A stretch of 64,000 nucleotides of DNA from NCBI GenBank assembly GCA_016196035.1, contig JACPYM010000060.1, positions 1 to 64,000 on the forward strand, written 5' to 3'. The first letter of the stretch is position 1, and each line of letters starts with the position of its first letter. Origin of the DNA: Acidobacteriota bacterium. GTDB lineage: Bacteria; Acidobacteriota; Blastocatellia; RBC074. Of the stretch, positions 36,314 to 46,886 are shown piece after piece. The notes below the pieces were generated by a model that was not told the DNA's origin, ran no database searches, and saw nothing but the letters and a program-made list of their open reading frames with translations. The translations under genes were made by a program, and so were the position numbers.

Positions 36314-38245
36314 ATGGTATTGAACTCGACTATCAGACAAGTGATTTTTTGGGTGGTGATTATTGGCGGCGCGATTTTGCTGTATCAGGTCTTCCACAAT
36401 AGCAGCGCGAATCAGCCGAAAGAGTTGCCCTATTCGGACTTGATGACAGAGGTGAAAGCCGGGCGCGTGACGGACGCAAAGGTTGAAAAGGATCGTGTAA
36501 CCGGCACGCTCGCCAGCGGGCAGAAATATACGACCAAACTGCTGGGCGGCGATTTCGCGGCAGCGGATGTCGCCAAGGCGATGGCTGACAACAAGGTCAG
36601 CAAGGTCGAATACGAACAATCGGCGAGCAACAGCCTGTGGATGCAATTTGCCATCGGCTACCTGCCTTTCTTACTCATTTTCGGCTTCTGGATATTCATG
36701 CTCCGCCAGATGCAATCGGGCGGCAATAAGGCGCTCTCCTTCGGCAAGAGCCGCGCCAAGCTGCTCTCGAACCAGCAAAAGCGCGTGACCTTTAAGGACG
36801 TCGCGGGCGTCGAAGAAGCCAAAGAAGAATTGCAGGAGATCATCGAATTCCTGAAAGAGCCGCAAAAATTCCAAAAGCTCGGTGGCCGCATTCCCAAAGG
36901 CGTACTGATGATGGGCCCCCCGGGCACTGGCAAAACGCTGTTGGCGCGTGCCATTGCCGGTGAAGCCAACGTCCCCTTCTTCTCCATTTCCGGTTCCGAT
37001 TTCGTCGAAATGTTTGTCGGCGTGGGTGCCTCGCGCGTGCGCGACCTGTTTGAGCAGGGCAAAAAGAATGCGCCCTGCATCATCTTCATTGACGAAATTG
37101 ATGCCGTCGGTCGTCATCGCGGCGCGGGCCTGGGCGGCGGGCACGACGAACGCGAACAGACGCTGAACCAGTTGCTGGTCGAGATGGACGGTTTTGAATC
37201 GAATGATGGCGTGATCCTCGTCGCTTCGACCAATCGTCCGGACGTGCTTGATCCGGCCCTGTTGCGGCCCGGTCGTTTTGACCGCCGCGTCATCGTCAAT
37301 CGTCCTGATGTCAGAGGCCGCGAAGGCATCCTGGCCGTGCACACGCGCAAGATTCCGCTCGGCGAAGACGTGGATGTTTCGGTCATCGCGCGCGGCACGC
37401 CCGGTTTCACTGGCGCAGATTTGGCGAACCTCGTCAACGAAGCTGCGTTGAACGCCGCCCGCTACAACAAGAAAGTCGTGGCGATGCATGATTTTGAGTG
37501 GGCCAAGGACAAAGTCCTGATGGGTTCCGAGCGCAAATCGGCGGTGATGTCCGAGGACGAGAAAAAGACCACGGCGTATCACGAAGCCGGTCACACCATC
37601 GTGGGCCTCAAAGTCCCGAACGCCGACCCGGTGCACAAGGTGACGATCATTCCGCGTGGTATGGCGTTGGGCCTGACGCAGCAATTGCCGGAAGGCGACC
37701 GCTATACCCATTCGCTGGATTACATCGAAGGCTCGATTGCGATCCTGATGGGTGGCCGTCTGGCCGAAGACATCTTCCTGGGCAAGATCACGACCGGCGC
37801 CTCGAATGACATCGAACGCGCCACCGAGATGGCCCGCCGCATGGTTTGTGAATTCGGTATGTCGAACCTGGGGCCGCTGACTTTTGGCAAAAAGGAAGAG
37901 CAAATCTTCCTGGGCCGCGAGATCGCCAAGCACCAGGATTACAGCGAGGAAACCGCCATCAAGATTGACCAGGAGGTCAAACGCATTGTGATGGAGCAAT
38001 ACGAGCGCGCTCGCCAGATCATCCTCGACAATCGGGATGCGCTGGATCGTATGGCGCAAGAACTGCTCGTGCGCGAAACGCTGGATTCAGTGCAGATGCG
38101 CCGCATCGTGGCGGGGCTGCCGTTGGATAATGACATGCCTCCGGCTGTGCCTTCGCACTCTGATAGCGACAAACCGGCGGATAAGGAACCGATGTTGAAG
38201 CCGATTTTGCCGCCAATCACGGGTGGTAATCCGGCGACAGCATAG
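36314..38245 (+). CDS. ftsH: ATP-dependent zinc metalloprotease FtsH
   Basis: A membrane-anchored AAA+ protease that degrades membrane and short-lived proteins. Two membrane segments (residues 9-25 and 112-130) flank a periplasmic loop. Walker A GPPGTGKT is at 201-208, Walker B IIFIDEID follows, and the zinc motif HEAGH is near residue 420. The C-terminal tail after residue 605 is proline-rich. ACGGAGGT precedes the ATG at 36314. Length (643) is typical. Confidence 0.97.
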   Translation: MVLNSTIRQVIFWVVIIGGAILLYQVFHNSSANQPKELPYSDLMTEVKAGRVTDAKVEKDRVTGTLASGQKYTTKLLGGDFAAADVAKAMADNKVSKVEYEQSASNSLWMQFAIGYLPFLLIFGFWIFMLRQMQSGGNKALSFGKSRAKLLSNQQKRVTFKDVAGVEEAKEELQEIIEFLKEPQKFQKLGGRIPKGVLMMGPPGTGKTLLARAIAGEANVPFFSISGSDFVEMFVGVGASRVRDLFEQGKKNAPCIIFIDEIDAVGRHRGAGLGGGHDEREQTLNQLLVEMDGFESNDGVILVASTNRPDVLDPALLRPGRFDRRVIVNRPDVRGREGILAVHTRKIPLGEDVDVSVIARGTPGFTGADLANLVNEAALNAARYNKKVVAMHDFEWAKDKVLMGSERKSAVMSEDEKKTTAYHEAGHTIVGLKVPNADPVHKVTIIPRGMALGLTQQLPEGDRYTHSLDYIEGSIAILMGGRLAEDIFLGKITTGASNDIERATEMARRMVCEFGMSNLGPLTFGKKEEQIFLGREIAKHQDYSEETAIKIDQEVKRIVMEQYERARQIILDNRDALDRMAQELLVRETLDSVQMRRIVAGLPLDNDMPPAVPSHSDSDKPADKEPMLKPILPPITGGNPATA

Positions 38246-38263
38246 CTTCGAGTTTCAATTTCC

Positions 38264-38310
38264 AACACAAAGGGTGGGCAAGTTTTCTAAACTTGCCCAC
38301 CCTTTGTGTT
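38264..38310. terminator. Bidirectional terminator, ftsH
   Basis: AACACAAAGGGTGGGCAAGTTT (38264-38285) pairs perfectly with 38289-38310, with a 3-base loop. It lies between the convergent ftsH and the gene ending at 38334. Confidence 0.85.
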
Positions 38311-38333
38311 TCTCGAAATCTCCGGCAACGCTT

Positions 38334-39164
38334 TTACCACTGCATCAACTGCGAGATCGTCCGCACTACATCCGGGTCATCTGGGAAAATTACGGGCGTA
38401 TCCTTTACACGTTGGGTGCGATCACCTTCGCGTCGCACCAACACCTTCACCGGGCAGCCACAGGCGCTGTACACGTAGGTGAACTCGCGCACCGTCTTAT
38501 CCGGCCATACATCGCGTAACTTCTGCGTCGAGTCTTTCAAATACACGTCCAGCACATTCGCGCCGCCGCGCGAACCGTCCAGGACATGCGAGCCGCCCGC
38601 GCCATTGTCCACATAGATATTTAGTTGTTTCTGGCCCGCCGGCACGTCGCCAGGATTGCCGATGCGCGCCTGCCAAAGGATTTTGCCGGTACGTTTAATC
38701 CGCAGAAAGCCCGTGCCGGGTTTTTCGCTGCTCACGTGCATGGAAATGTGCAGCTTGCCGTCGGGCGTCGGTTCGCCATACGCATCAAGCATCGCGAACG
38801 TGCGCCCCACGCCATCATCTGGCACATAGCCACGTTCGATCTCCAACAGCGCTTGTGCGATGGTTGGCACCGGCTGGCCGAAATCCAACTCTTCGGTGAC
38901 CATTACAGCCTGCGCAATGTTCATCTTGTTGGGGGCAGATGGATCAGCGGCGGGCGGCGGCGCGGCGGGGTGTGCGGCATTCGCCGTGGTAGTGGTTGAA
39001 ACCGTCGCCGCCGGTTTCGCAGGCATTGAAAACGTGCGGTAAAAGATCGCGGCGGCGGCGCTCAACATCAAAATCATTGCACCGATGGCCATCACTAGCT
39101 TGGAATCGAGCGCGGGTGTTGCGGACGTGGCCGCAGCTTGCGGCTGTTTTTTCTTCTTCGACAT
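38334..39164 (-). CDS. Membrane-anchored secreted protein
   Basis: From the ATG at 39164 the 276-residue product begins MSKKKKQPQAA, then a membrane segment (LVMAIGAMILMLSAAAAIFY), an alanine/proline/threonine-rich linker, and a beta-rich C-terminal domain with STQKLRDVWPDKTVREFTYVYSACGCPVKV, of which I quote SACGCPVK. It is probably an N-anchored periplasmic protein. Function unknown. An upstream open frame reaches 39548 but lacks any support. Confidence 0.7.
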   Translation of the reverse strand: MSKKKKQPQAAATSATPALDSKLVMAIGAMILMLSAAAAIFYRTFSMPAKPAATVSTTTTANAAHPAAPPPAADPSAPNKMNIAQAVMVTEELDFGQPVPTIAQALLEIERGYVPDDGVGRTFAMLDAYGEPTPDGKLHISMHVSSEKPGTGFLRIKRTGKILWQARIGNPGDVPAGQKQLNIYVDNGAGGSHVLDGSRGGANVLDVYLKDSTQKLRDVWPDKTVREFTYVYSACGCPVKVLVRREGDRTQRVKDTPVIFPDDPDVVRTISQLMQW

Positions 39165-39303
39165 AGGTGGTTCGGTTGTTGTTGGATGAAATGTGTGGCC
39201 GCCCTGCTTGGCAGAGTGGCCGTTGCCGCACGGCATCATAGCAAATCCGTTTTCAACTGAATATCCACACCTCGACCGGGGCCGCAGCCGGAAATGCGCC
39301 TCC

Positions 39304-39645
39304 TCATTCGCAAAACGTAGACTCGCCCTCGTTCGCCACGCCCGCCAACAGCCCTTCCAGATGCTGCCGCGCCTTCCACGCGCCGGTGCGGTCAGCGACG
39401 GCGAGGCCTGCTGTCCAGATTTGCCACGCTGCTTCGGTTTGTCCTTCTTCCAACAACGCGGAGCCGAGCATTTGATAGGCCGCCGTGTAATCGGATTTGA
39501 TACGAATGACATTACGTAGCGCCTCAATGGCTTCAGGCCAGCGGGCAAGTTTGGTGTATTCGCTGGCCAACCCGTACCAGATCATTTCGTTGTCGGGTTG
39601 GGTTTGGGTCATGGCGGTGAAGGCGTCAATGCGGGATTGCGACAT
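39304..39645 (-). CDS. Small TPR protein
   Basis: The 113-residue product has about two tetratricopeptide repeats (WYGLASEYTKLARWPEAIEALRNVI and the following pair; quoted as ASEYTKLARWPEAIEAL). No signal peptide. AAGGAG lies before the ATG. It is separated from proS by a terminator hairpin. Confidence 0.75.
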   Translation of the reverse strand: MSQSRIDAFTAMTQTQPDNEMIWYGLASEYTKLARWPEAIEALRNVIRIKSDYTAAYQMLGSALLEEGQTEAAWQIWTAGLAVADRTGAWKARQHLEGLLAGVANEGESTFCE

Positions 39646-39674
39646 AGTAGTGCTCCTTCTCCTTGAAGAAATTT

Positions 39675-39715
39675 AGGGTGAGTCCTGGCGCTGATTGAAG
39701 GCCAGGACTCACCCT
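39675..39715 (-). terminator. Hairpin after proS
   Basis: AGGGTGAGTCCTGGC (39675-39689) pairs with 39701-39715 over an 11-base loop, between proS and the TPR gene, which are both on the minus strand. Confidence 0.7.
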
Positions 39716-39739
39716 TTGAATGTTTCGTCGGTAGCTTGG

Positions 39740-41536
39740 CTACTGCGCGTTTAATTGCTGCTTGGCCGCATCAATCCGATCCTTGGCCAGCTTCACGACT
39801 TCATTCACCGACACGTCCTCAAACTGTCGCGTCGCGCGATCATAAAACTCGACCTTGCCTTCCTTCATCTTTTTACCGCCAATGCGAATCTGGAAGGGGA
39901 AGCCGACCAGATCGGCATCGTTCAGCTTAACGCCGGGCCGTTCGTCGCGGTCGTCATAAAGCGCATCCACGCCCGCCGCTTTCAACTCAATGTAGATGCG
40001 CTCGCCCGCCGCTTTCAGTTCGCCGTCTTTCACATTCAGCGGCGTGACGGCAATTTCAAAGGGCGCAATCGTGATCGGGAATTGGATGCCCACCTCGTCG
40101 TGGTGCAATTCAATCGCGGCGGCCAGGATGCGTTCGACGCCGATGCCGTAACTGCCCATCACCAGCGGCACGGGTTTGCCGTCAGCGTTGAGCACGGTCG
40201 CACCCATCGCTTTGCTGTACTTCAACCCCAGCTTGAAAATGTGGCCGACTTCGAGCGCCTTGCCCAAACGCAAGATGCCTTCACAATTCGGACAGCCTTC
40301 GCCCTCGGCCACGGTGCGTAGTTCGGCCCAGAGCGTTACCTGGATGTCGCGTTCGAGGCTGACATTGCGCAAGTGATGATCGTCTTCATTCGCGCCGGTG
40401 GTCATGTTCTGGCGACCGCGCAAGGCTTCGTCGGCGATGACCAGCAGCTTGGTGTTTTTGAGCGTACTCGTGACCGCGCCCAGGCTGCCTGCGTGCGCGC
40501 CCATTGCGTCGAAAATCTCTTCGGGGTGGGCGGGGCGGACGGCGCTGACTTCCCAGCCGTCTTTGTTGAAGAGTTTGGCCGCCGCGTTGACGATCTTGGC
40601 GTCGTTGAGCGGATGATCGCCGCGCAGCAAGGCGAGGAAGAGCGTGTTCCGCGCCTCGCCTTTCGCGTTCTCGGCAACGGCGACGTAGATAAGCGTCTTG
40701 ACCTGCTTATGCGCGGCGGCACCGCCCGCAAACGTCACTAAATCTTCAATCGTGCGCACGCCGGGCGTCGGGAATTTCTCGACGGCCAGCGCCTCTGCGC
40801 CATCATCCACGGCGGGAATGCGCGAGGTGGCCTTTTCAGTATTCGCCGCGTAACCGCACGCCGGGCAACTCGCGACCAAATCTTCGCCCGCGTTGGTGTA
40901 GACCATGAATTCATTCGACGCCGAGCCGCCCATCGCACCGGTGTCGGCATCCACGATCACGTATTCCAGCCCGCAGCGGCTATAAATTTTGCAGTACGCG
41001 CCGCGCTGGTCATCAAACGCTTTGTCCAAGCCGGCGAAGTCAATATCGAAGGTATAGGCATCCTTCATCGTGAATTGGCGCACGCGCAGCAGCCCCGATT
41101 TGGGGCGCGGTTCGTCGCGGAACTTGGTTTGAATCTGATACCAGACCTGCGGCAGTTGCTTGTACGAACGCAGTTCCTTGCGCGCGATGTCGGTGAAGAT
41201 TTCTTCGTGCGTCATCCCCAGGCAATAATCGCTGCCCTTGCGGTCTTTGAGGCGGAACATGTTGTCGCCCATCACCGACCAGCGGCCCGATTCCTGCCAG
41301 ATTTCCGCCGGATGCAGGGCGGGCAAGAAGAATTCCTGCGCGCCGATGGCGTTCATTTCATCACGGATAATCTGGGTGATTTTCAGAATGGAGCGTTGCG
41401 CCAGCGGCAGGTAGCTGTAAATGCCTGCCCCCAATTGCCGGATCAGGCCGGCGCGCAACAACAGTTTGTGACTGACGACTTCGGCGTCAGCGGGTTCTTC
41501 GCGAAGTGTAGGAATGAAAAAGTTTGACCAACGCAT
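39740..41536 (-). CDS. proS: Prolyl-tRNA synthetase
   Basis: Charges tRNA(Pro). It is the 598-residue bacterial type with the INS editing domain: motif 2 ([20 protein letters not shown], quoted as [12 protein letters not shown]) and motif 3 [10 protein letters not shown] are present, and the editing domain lies at residues 240-395. No defect seen. Confidence 0.96.
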   Translation of the reverse strand: MRWSNFFIPTLREEPADAEVVSHKLLLRAGLIRQLGAGIYSYLPLAQRSILKITQIIRDEMNAIGAQEFFLPALHPAEIWQESGRWSVMGDNMFRLKDRKGSDYCLGMTHEEIFTDIARKELRSYKQLPQVWYQIQTKFRDEPRPKSGLLRVRQFTMKDAYTFDIDFAGLDKAFDDQRGAYCKIYSRCGLEYVIVDADTGAMGGSASNEFMVYTNAGEDLVASCPACGYAANTEKATSRIPAVDDGAEALAVEKFPTPGVRTIEDLVTFAGGAAAHKQVKTLIYVAVAENAKGEARNTLFLALLRGDHPLNDAKIVNAAAKLFNKDGWEVSAVRPAHPEEIFDAMGAHAGSLGAVTSTLKNTKLLVIADEALRGRQNMTTGANEDDHHLRNVSLERDIQVTLWAELRTVAEGEGCPNCEGILRLGKALEVGHIFKLGLKYSKAMGATVLNADGKPVPLVMGSYGIGVERILAAAIELHHDEVGIQFPITIAPFEIAVTPLNVKDGELKAAGERIYIELKAAGVDALYDDRDERPGVKLNDADLVGFPFQIRIGGKKMKEGKVEFYDRATRQFEDVSVNEVVKLAKDRIDAAKQQLNAQ

Positions 41537-41538
41537 AA

Positions 41539-41630
41539 TTAAGTTCCAGGTTCTGTGTGCTAAGTTCTACGTTCCGGGTGCTCAACCTTTGAACGTAGGA
41601 CGTAGAACCCGGAACTTAGAGCTTAGCGTT
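41539..41630. repeat. Heptad-type inverted repeat, proS to methyltransferase
   Basis: Blocks such as TAAGTTC, CAGGTTC, TAAGTTC, TACGTTC at 41539-41577 are inverted at about 41592-41630. All steps are seven bases or nearly so. Confidence 0.75.
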
Positions 41631-42327
41631 TTACTGCGATTGCGACGAGTGAGATGCCACACGGCGGGCCGATCAGCTTCTCCAATTTGAGCAGCGGCAC
41701 CAGCCGGTTGGCGAGATCAGCTTGATTTGGCGGGAGGTAATCGCGTTTGAGCACGCGCCCGTTGATAAGCCACGGCAGCATGGCCACCAGGCTAAAAAAC
41801 TTCAGTTCGTTGACGCGGAAGCCAACGCTTTCCAACTTCTCTTTTAATTCGCGCTTTTCGTAACGGCGGTAATGGCCGACCGCGCGATCAAATTCGCCAT
41901 ACAGAAACTGGTGCGACGGCACCAGCAGCGCCAGCTTGCCGCCGGGTAGCAACACTTCGCGCATTTGCCCCAGGGCGAAGAGGTCGTCTTCGATGTGTTC
42001 GAGCACGTTCAAGCAGACGACCGAATCAAAGCCTTCCGCCGCGTATTCCGCCGGGGCGGCTTTGTTCAAATCAAACTGACCGACGCGCACATGCGTTTTG
42101 TCCGCAAACATTGTTTCCAATTCGCGGCGATAGCTGGGCACGACATCCGTCGCCAGCACCGCGCGTCCACCGGCACAAAGGAATTGCGTAATGTTGCCAG
42201 TGCCCGCCCCGACTTCTAGAATGCGGCTGCCCAAGCCGGACGCAATTTGCTCATAGAGCCAGTGGTTGTACTGATCCAAATCGGCCAGTTGATTGAGCGT
42301 TTCGGTTAACGTCAGACTTTCTTGCAC
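41623..42327 (-). CDS. SAM-dependent methyltransferase
   Basis: The 234-residue class I methyltransferase has the SAM motif [15 protein letters not shown] and the acidic motif after it, then [13 protein letters not shown]. The substrate is unknown; the downstream glycosyltransferase genes suggest cell-surface lipids or polyprenyl phosphates, but this is only context. It ends just before the heptad repeat. Confidence 0.85.
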   Translation of the reverse strand: MQESLTLTETLNQLADLDQYNHWLYEQIASGLGSRILEVGAGTGNITQFLCAGGRAVLATDVVPSYRRELETMFADKTHVRVGQFDLNKAAPAEYAAEGFDSVVCLNVLEHIEDDLFALGQMREVLLPGGKLALLVPSHQFLYGEFDRAVGHYRRYEKRELKEKLESVGFRVNELKFFSLVAMLPWLINGRVLKRDYLPPNQADLANRLVPLLKLEKLIGPPCGISLVAIAVKR

Positions 42328-42491
42328 GGGAACTTGCCTCCATCACCAAGCCATTCATGAACACCAAAGCCAGCCAGAAAGGCCGCTTAAAAGAGCGGTG
42401 ATGATGCTTGTGGAACGGGGCGAATGTCAACCGCATATTTCGCCTGAGCCTGCGGTCTAACTGCGGCTCAGTTGCGGTTCGTGCGCGCGAA

Positions 42492-42520
42492 TTGCTTGTG
42501 CCGCGGGCCGTTTCTATAAT
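42492..42520 (+). promoter_or_regulatory. Promoter of the first GT39-like gene
   Basis: TTGCTT (42492-42497), 17 bases and a perfect TATAAT (42515-42520) lie 37 bases before the ATG at 42558. A good sigma-70 match. Confidence 0.6.
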
Positions 42521-42557
42521 CGCGCGCGCGCCGCCCACGGCGTTCGGCAAATCACGC

Positions 42558-44366
42558 ATGAATCAAACCGAAACAACCCGTTTTACCCGCGCTGACATGC
42601 CCGCTTTGGCCGTGCTCGGGCTGTTGTTCGGCTTGTTGTTGTTGGCTTCGTGGCAGTGCTGGACACAACCCTTGCTCGATCACGGGCGCGAGATGAATTT
42701 GCCCGCGCGGCTGCTGGCGGGCGAGCAGCTTTACACGGATGTTCAGTTTCTTTACGGCCCGGTGGCGCCGTATTTCAATGCCTTGCTCTATCGCTTGTTT
42801 GGCGTGCATCTGGCTGTCTTGCACGTGAGCGGTGTGGTGTGTGCCGTACTGATTTTGGGCCTGATCTATTGGCTGGCGCGCCAAGTGCTGACGGTCTGGC
42901 CCGCCGCTTCGACGACAGGTTTGGTGCTGGTGGTGTGCGCGCTGAAATCCACGGCCAACTATGTGCAGCCCTATGCTTACGCCGCGCTCTATGGCTTGGT
43001 CTTCGCGCTGGTGTCGTTGGTGTGTGCCGTGCGCTTTGCGCAGACGCGGCGCGTGAAGCAACTCGCTTGTGCGGGACTGTTCGCCGGGCTGGCGTTGCTG
43101 TGCAAGCCGGAGTTGGCCTTGCCTGCGTTGGCGGCGGTGGGCGCGGCGTGGTGGTTGGAATGCCTGTGGCAAAAGCAAGTGGCATGGCGCGCGGGAATGG
43201 TGTTGGCGCTCTCTGTGCTTACCTTGCCCGTCGCGGTTTACAGCGCGCTGCTGGTGCGTGTGCCGTGGCGCGTGTTGTTGGATGACAATCACGTGTTGTT
43301 TACCAACATGCCGCCGCAGTTGGTGTATTTCAATCGGCACATCAGCGGGTTGGCGCAATGGCCCGGCTCGTTGTGGTTCAGCTTGGCGGGGCTGGGCGTT
43401 TTGGCCGTTTGGATTGGCGGCAGCGGCTTGCTCGGCGCATTGCTCTCGCGGTCTGTTGCTGGTTGGCAATTGTTGGCGAAACGGGCGGGCATGTTGCTGG
43501 TGGCGGGCTTGCTTTGGCGTGAAGCGGCGCTACGCCTCTTGCACGTGCCGAGCGATGTGACGCCGTTCGCGGCGGCGGTATTTGTCTTGCCGGTTTTGCT
43601 GTTTGTGCTGGCGCGGCGTGTTTGGCGGGAACGCGACAGCTTCCCGGCGGAACAGCGCGTGTTTTTGTTGCTGGTGATTTTCAGCTTCTTCGCCATCTTG
43701 CGAGCATTGCTGAATGTAACGACGACGGGCCCGTATACACCATTCTTTTTGCCAGTGTTGTTGCTGGTGTATTTGTATGTGTTGCTATGTGCGGCTCCGT
43801 CTTGGCTGACAGAGAATGTGACGTTGCGCCGGCGCGTGCAACAAACGGCGACGGTATTGCTTGCCTTGTTGGTAGGTGGGATGGCCGTCAATTCGGCATT
43901 ACGTTGGCGGCGGTTGAATACATTTCTTGTCAGCGCGCCGCGCGGCAGCTTTCGCACCGTGCCTGAGATCGGTCAGCCGTTGGCCGAGGCTCTTCGTTAC
44001 GTCGAACAGCACAGTGTTCCCGGCGAAACAGTGCTGACCTTGCCGCTTGCCACGACGATCAATTTTCTGGCTGAACGTCGCTATCCCTTGCGTGAAGAGA
44101 TCGTCCATCCGGGTTTTCTGACGGGCGCAAAAGAGGCGGAGGCCATTGAGCGCATCAAGGCGCGCCAGGTGCGTTTGATCTTGCTGGCGAATCTGGATAC
44201 GTCGGAATTTCGCGACCGCACGTTCGGGCTGGATTACAACCAGGAACTCTGGCGCTGGATTGAAGCGCATTATCGATTGGTTGCGCGTTTTGATACGGCG
44301 GAGAGCCAGCAGGCGAAACTAGGCGAGAAACCGTTTTTCATTTTGGCGTATGAACGGAAGCCGTGA
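42558..44366 (+). CDS. GT39-like membrane glycosyltransferase
   Basis: The 602-residue protein has about eleven membrane helices and a GT39-like N-terminal region, DHGREMNLPARLLAGEQLY and FLYGPVAPYFNALLYRLFG (only parts quoted). Such enzymes use polyprenyl-phosphate sugars on the outer face of the membrane. The promoter lies 37 bp before the ATG at 42558; the frame is open back to 42408 but the promoter overlaps there. It is paralogous to the next, convergent gene. Confidence 0.8.
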   Translation: MNQTETTRFTRADMPALAVLGLLFGLLLLASWQCWTQPLLDHGREMNLPARLLAGEQLYTDVQFLYGPVAPYFNALLYRLFGVHLAVLHVSGVVCAVLILGLIYWLARQVLTVWPAASTTGLVLVVCALKSTANYVQPYAYAALYGLVFALVSLVCAVRFAQTRRVKQLACAGLFAGLALLCKPELALPALAAVGAAWWLECLWQKQVAWRAGMVLALSVLTLPVAVYSALLVRVPWRVLLDDNHVLFTNMPPQLVYFNRHISGLAQWPGSLWFSLAGLGVLAVWIGGSGLLGALLSRSVAGWQLLAKRAGMLLVAGLLWREAALRLLHVPSDVTPFAAAVFVLPVLLFVLARRVWRERDSFPAEQRVFLLLVIFSFFAILRALLNVTTTGPYTPFFLPVLLLVYLYVLLCAAPSWLTENVTLRRRVQQTATVLLALLVGGMAVNSALRWRRLNTFLVSAPRGSFRTVPEIGQPLAEALRYVEQHSVPGETVLTLPLATTINFLAERRYPLREEIVHPGFLTGAKEAEAIERIKARQVRLILLANLDTSEFRDRTFGLDYNQELWRWIEAHYRLVARFDTAESQQAKLGEKPFFILAYERKP

Positions 44367-44367
44367 C

Positions 44368-46173
44368 TTATTCGCGGCGTTCCAGCACTTTGATGAAAAA
44401 CTCCGCGTCGCCAACCGGCGCATCCCCGCGTCCACCCGCGCCAAATACTGTTGCCACGCGATAATGCGTCTCAATCCAGCCGCCCAATCGTTGATAAAAA
44501 TCGCGGCCAAATGCCACTGCGCCAAACTCGCGCATGGGGCGATTGACGATCAACACGTAACGCACCTGCTGCCGCGCCAGCAATTCAATGGCTGCTGTTT
44601 CATCACGTTCGGACAGGAAGCCGGGAATCAGAATCTGGTGGCGCAACGGCATGCGTCTGCCGCTCAAAAACGTCAGGTCGCTGCCTTCGGGCAACACGGC
44701 GAGGGTTTCGCCGGGCTGTGTGTGTGCGGCGATGAACTCCAGCGCCGCGCGATAGACCGGCCCGATTTGCTGTGTTGTATAGAGCGTCCCGCGCGGCGTG
44801 TTGATTTCGTAGCTGTTGTTTTTGCGGTACCGAATCCCGAACACGACCGCCGTCACCAGCCACGCCGCCACGAACAACCCGCGCCCAATCGTGCGCGCCG
44901 TGGCCGCCGCTGGCGCGTCTTGCGTCCATTTTTGCAAAGCCTGCGGCAGCGTTTGTGTCAGCAGGAAATAAATCAGCAGCAACGAAGTCGGCAGAAAGAA
45001 ACTGCCAAACGCGCCGCCGCTGGGCACGCGCAACGCCACGCGCGCCAGCACGGCCAAGCTGTAAACCGCCACGATAAAGCGCGCCGGATCAGCCGCCGGG
45101 CCGCGCCGCCATTCGCTGACTAGCAATGCCAGCAACAGCAGCGGCAACGCCCGCAAAGGGCTGCCATCCCATTGGCCCGCTGAAGTGAATCCCATCAAAA
45201 GCGCCGCCAACAGGCAACCGCCACAAAGCAGTAAGGCGCGCATGGCAAAGGCCGGACTATTGCGGCGTGCGCTCCACCAGCACACCAAACCGCTGGCCGC
45301 GCCCCAAACAGCGGCGGCCCCCAGCATTTGCCACAAGGACGCCAACGGGTGCGCCAGGCCCGTGCGTTGCCGGTTGTAATAGACCAGCGAGGCCGGCAGA
45401 TGCGTGAAAAATAGATGGCAATCTTCGACCAGCGTCGGCCAGCCGATGCGCTGAAACAGCCAGGCGTAAACCGGAGCTGCGATTGCCAAGGCTGGCAACG
45501 CGGCCAGCAATAAACCTCGCGTCAGACTGCGCCAATTTGCGCGGTGCAAATGCAACAGCGTCGCCACCAACGTCAACGCGGCGGCCAGCGCGAATTCCTG
45601 TTTGGTGATGGCGGCCAAGCCTATGCAAAGGCCCGCGCCGATTAGCTCGCGGCTGCGCCTGCTTTCGGCATAGCGCAAGGTCAGCCACAACGCCGCTAAC
45701 GCCAGCAACAGAGCGTGCAAAGCGGCATAAGCGTAGGGCGAAATCAAATTGCCCGCCGGTTTGAAAACGCACCAGACAATCACACCACAAACCGCCAGCG
45801 CACTTTCTTTCGGTGGCAATAGGCGTCGTGCGATACGCGCGCACAGCCAGACGAGCAGCAACGAACCGAGCATGCCGCTGACTTGCAGCACGCTCAGGTG
45901 CGCGCCAAACACGCGATAGAGCAGGGCGTTGAAGTAGGGCGAAAGCGGCGGATAGAGGTAATGCACATCGCGGTACAGCCATTCGCCGTTGAGCAGCCGC
46001 AACGGCAAATCCGATTCGCGCCCGCTGTCGGCAATCACGCTCGACCAGCGGCGCCACGAGACGGCCAGCATCAGTAAGAAAATGGCGGATGGCGGATGGC
46101 GGAGGGCGAATGGCAGCATCCTTTGCGAACGCGCACGGGCTGGAAATTGCTGGGGCATGAGATCAGGTTTCAT
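44368..46173 (-). CDS. GT39-like membrane glycosyltransferase, paralogue
   Basis: The 601-residue protein shares with the previous gene the motif YPPLSPYFNALLYRVFGAHL and similar topology. The two genes meet tail to tail with one base between the stop codons. Its first 35 codons contain a heptad-type run (ATGGCGG repeats at 46080-46100), encoding HPPSAIF, so the native start may be later. Confidence 0.78.
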   Translation of the reverse strand: MKPDLMPQQFPARARSQRMLPFALRHPPSAIFLLMLAVSWRRWSSVIADSGRESDLPLRLLNGEWLYRDVHYLYPPLSPYFNALLYRVFGAHLSVLQVSGMLGSLLLVWLCARIARRLLPPKESALAVCGVIVWCVFKPAGNLISPYAYAALHALLLALAALWLTLRYAESRRSRELIGAGLCIGLAAITKQEFALAAALTLVATLLHLHRANWRSLTRGLLLAALPALAIAAPVYAWLFQRIGWPTLVEDCHLFFTHLPASLVYYNRQRTGLAHPLASLWQMLGAAAVWGAASGLVCWWSARRNSPAFAMRALLLCGGCLLAALLMGFTSAGQWDGSPLRALPLLLLALLVSEWRRGPAADPARFIVAVYSLAVLARVALRVPSGGAFGSFFLPTSLLLIYFLLTQTLPQALQKWTQDAPAAATARTIGRGLFVAAWLVTAVVFGIRYRKNNSYEINTPRGTLYTTQQIGPVYRAALEFIAAHTQPGETLAVLPEGSDLTFLSGRRMPLRHQILIPGFLSERDETAAIELLARQQVRYVLIVNRPMREFGAVAFGRDFYQRLGGWIETHYRVATVFGAGGRGDAPVGDAEFFIKVLERRE

Positions 46174-46355
46174 TTCTAGTGGGTGCTGGTGGTTCGCGCT
46201 GCCAGAATGGGCCGCAGCATAAATCCGCCATCCGCAATCCGCAATCCGCCTTCACCCTGTTTGGCAGTTTTAAGTCCGCTGGGGTAACATCCCTGACTTA
46301 AGAGATCAGCGTTCCCCGCTGAAGCACCAATCACCCCAATGTGGTAACCTGAAAG
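46174..46355. other. Spacer with heptad fragment before rpiB
   Basis: At about 46223-46250 the sequence ATCCGCC-ATCCGCA-ATCCGCA continues the ATGGCGG-type heptad text of the preceding gene. No promoter or gene is convincing. Confidence 0.5.
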
Positions 46356-46799
46356 ATGAAAAAGATCGCCATCGCCAGCGACCATGCCGGATTCCACGGC
46401 AAGGAAGCTATCAAAAAAACGCTCGCCGAATTAGGCGTCGAGTATGCCGACTTCGGCACGAATAGTGATGAGTCCGTGGATTATCCGGACTATGCCGAAC
46501 GTGTCGCCAAGGCCGTCGCGGCGGGCGAATACGAAAAAGGCATTTTGGTTTGCGGCTCCGGCATCGGCATGGAAATCGCCGCCAACAAAGTGCCCGGCAT
46601 CCGCGCCGCACTCGCCTGGAACGAAGAGACCGCGCGCGTTTCGCGTTCACACAATGACGCCAACATTGTCACGATTGGCGAACGCACCACACCGCCCGCA
46701 ACGATTGACCAGATTGTCCGCACCTTTCTGACGACCAACTTTGATGGAGGCCGCCACGCGCGCCGCCTCGAGAAAATTGCCAAACTGGAACAAGAATAA
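46356..46799 (+). CDS. rpiB: Ribose-5-phosphate isomerase B
   Basis: RpiB interconverts ribose-5-phosphate and ribulose-5-phosphate. The first strand IAIASDHAGFHGKE and the CGSGIGMEIAANK motif, with the active Cys, are present. At 147 residues it is standard length. It is followed by a heptad hairpin and glyA on the same strand. Confidence 0.95.
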   Translation: MKKIAIASDHAGFHGKEAIKKTLAELGVEYADFGTNSDESVDYPDYAERVAKAVAAGEYEKGILVCGSGIGMEIAANKVPGIRAALAWNEETARVSRSHNDANIVTIGERTTPPATIDQIVRTFLTTNFDGGRHARRLEKIAKLEQE

Positions 46800-46800
46800 A

Positions 46801-46886
46801 AGTGGTCAGTGATCAGTGGTCAGTGGTCAGTGATCGGTTACTGAATCGCGCGCCCGCTGACCACTGATCACTGACCACTGACCACT
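46801..46886. repeat. Heptad-type inverted repeat, rpiB to glyA
   Basis: GGTCAGT-GATCAGT-GGTCAGT-GGTCAGT-GATCGGT at 46804-46838 is inverted at about 46858-46886. Clear seven-base periodicity. The ATG of glyA follows immediately, so translation of glyA likely starts after this stem. Confidence 0.85.
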
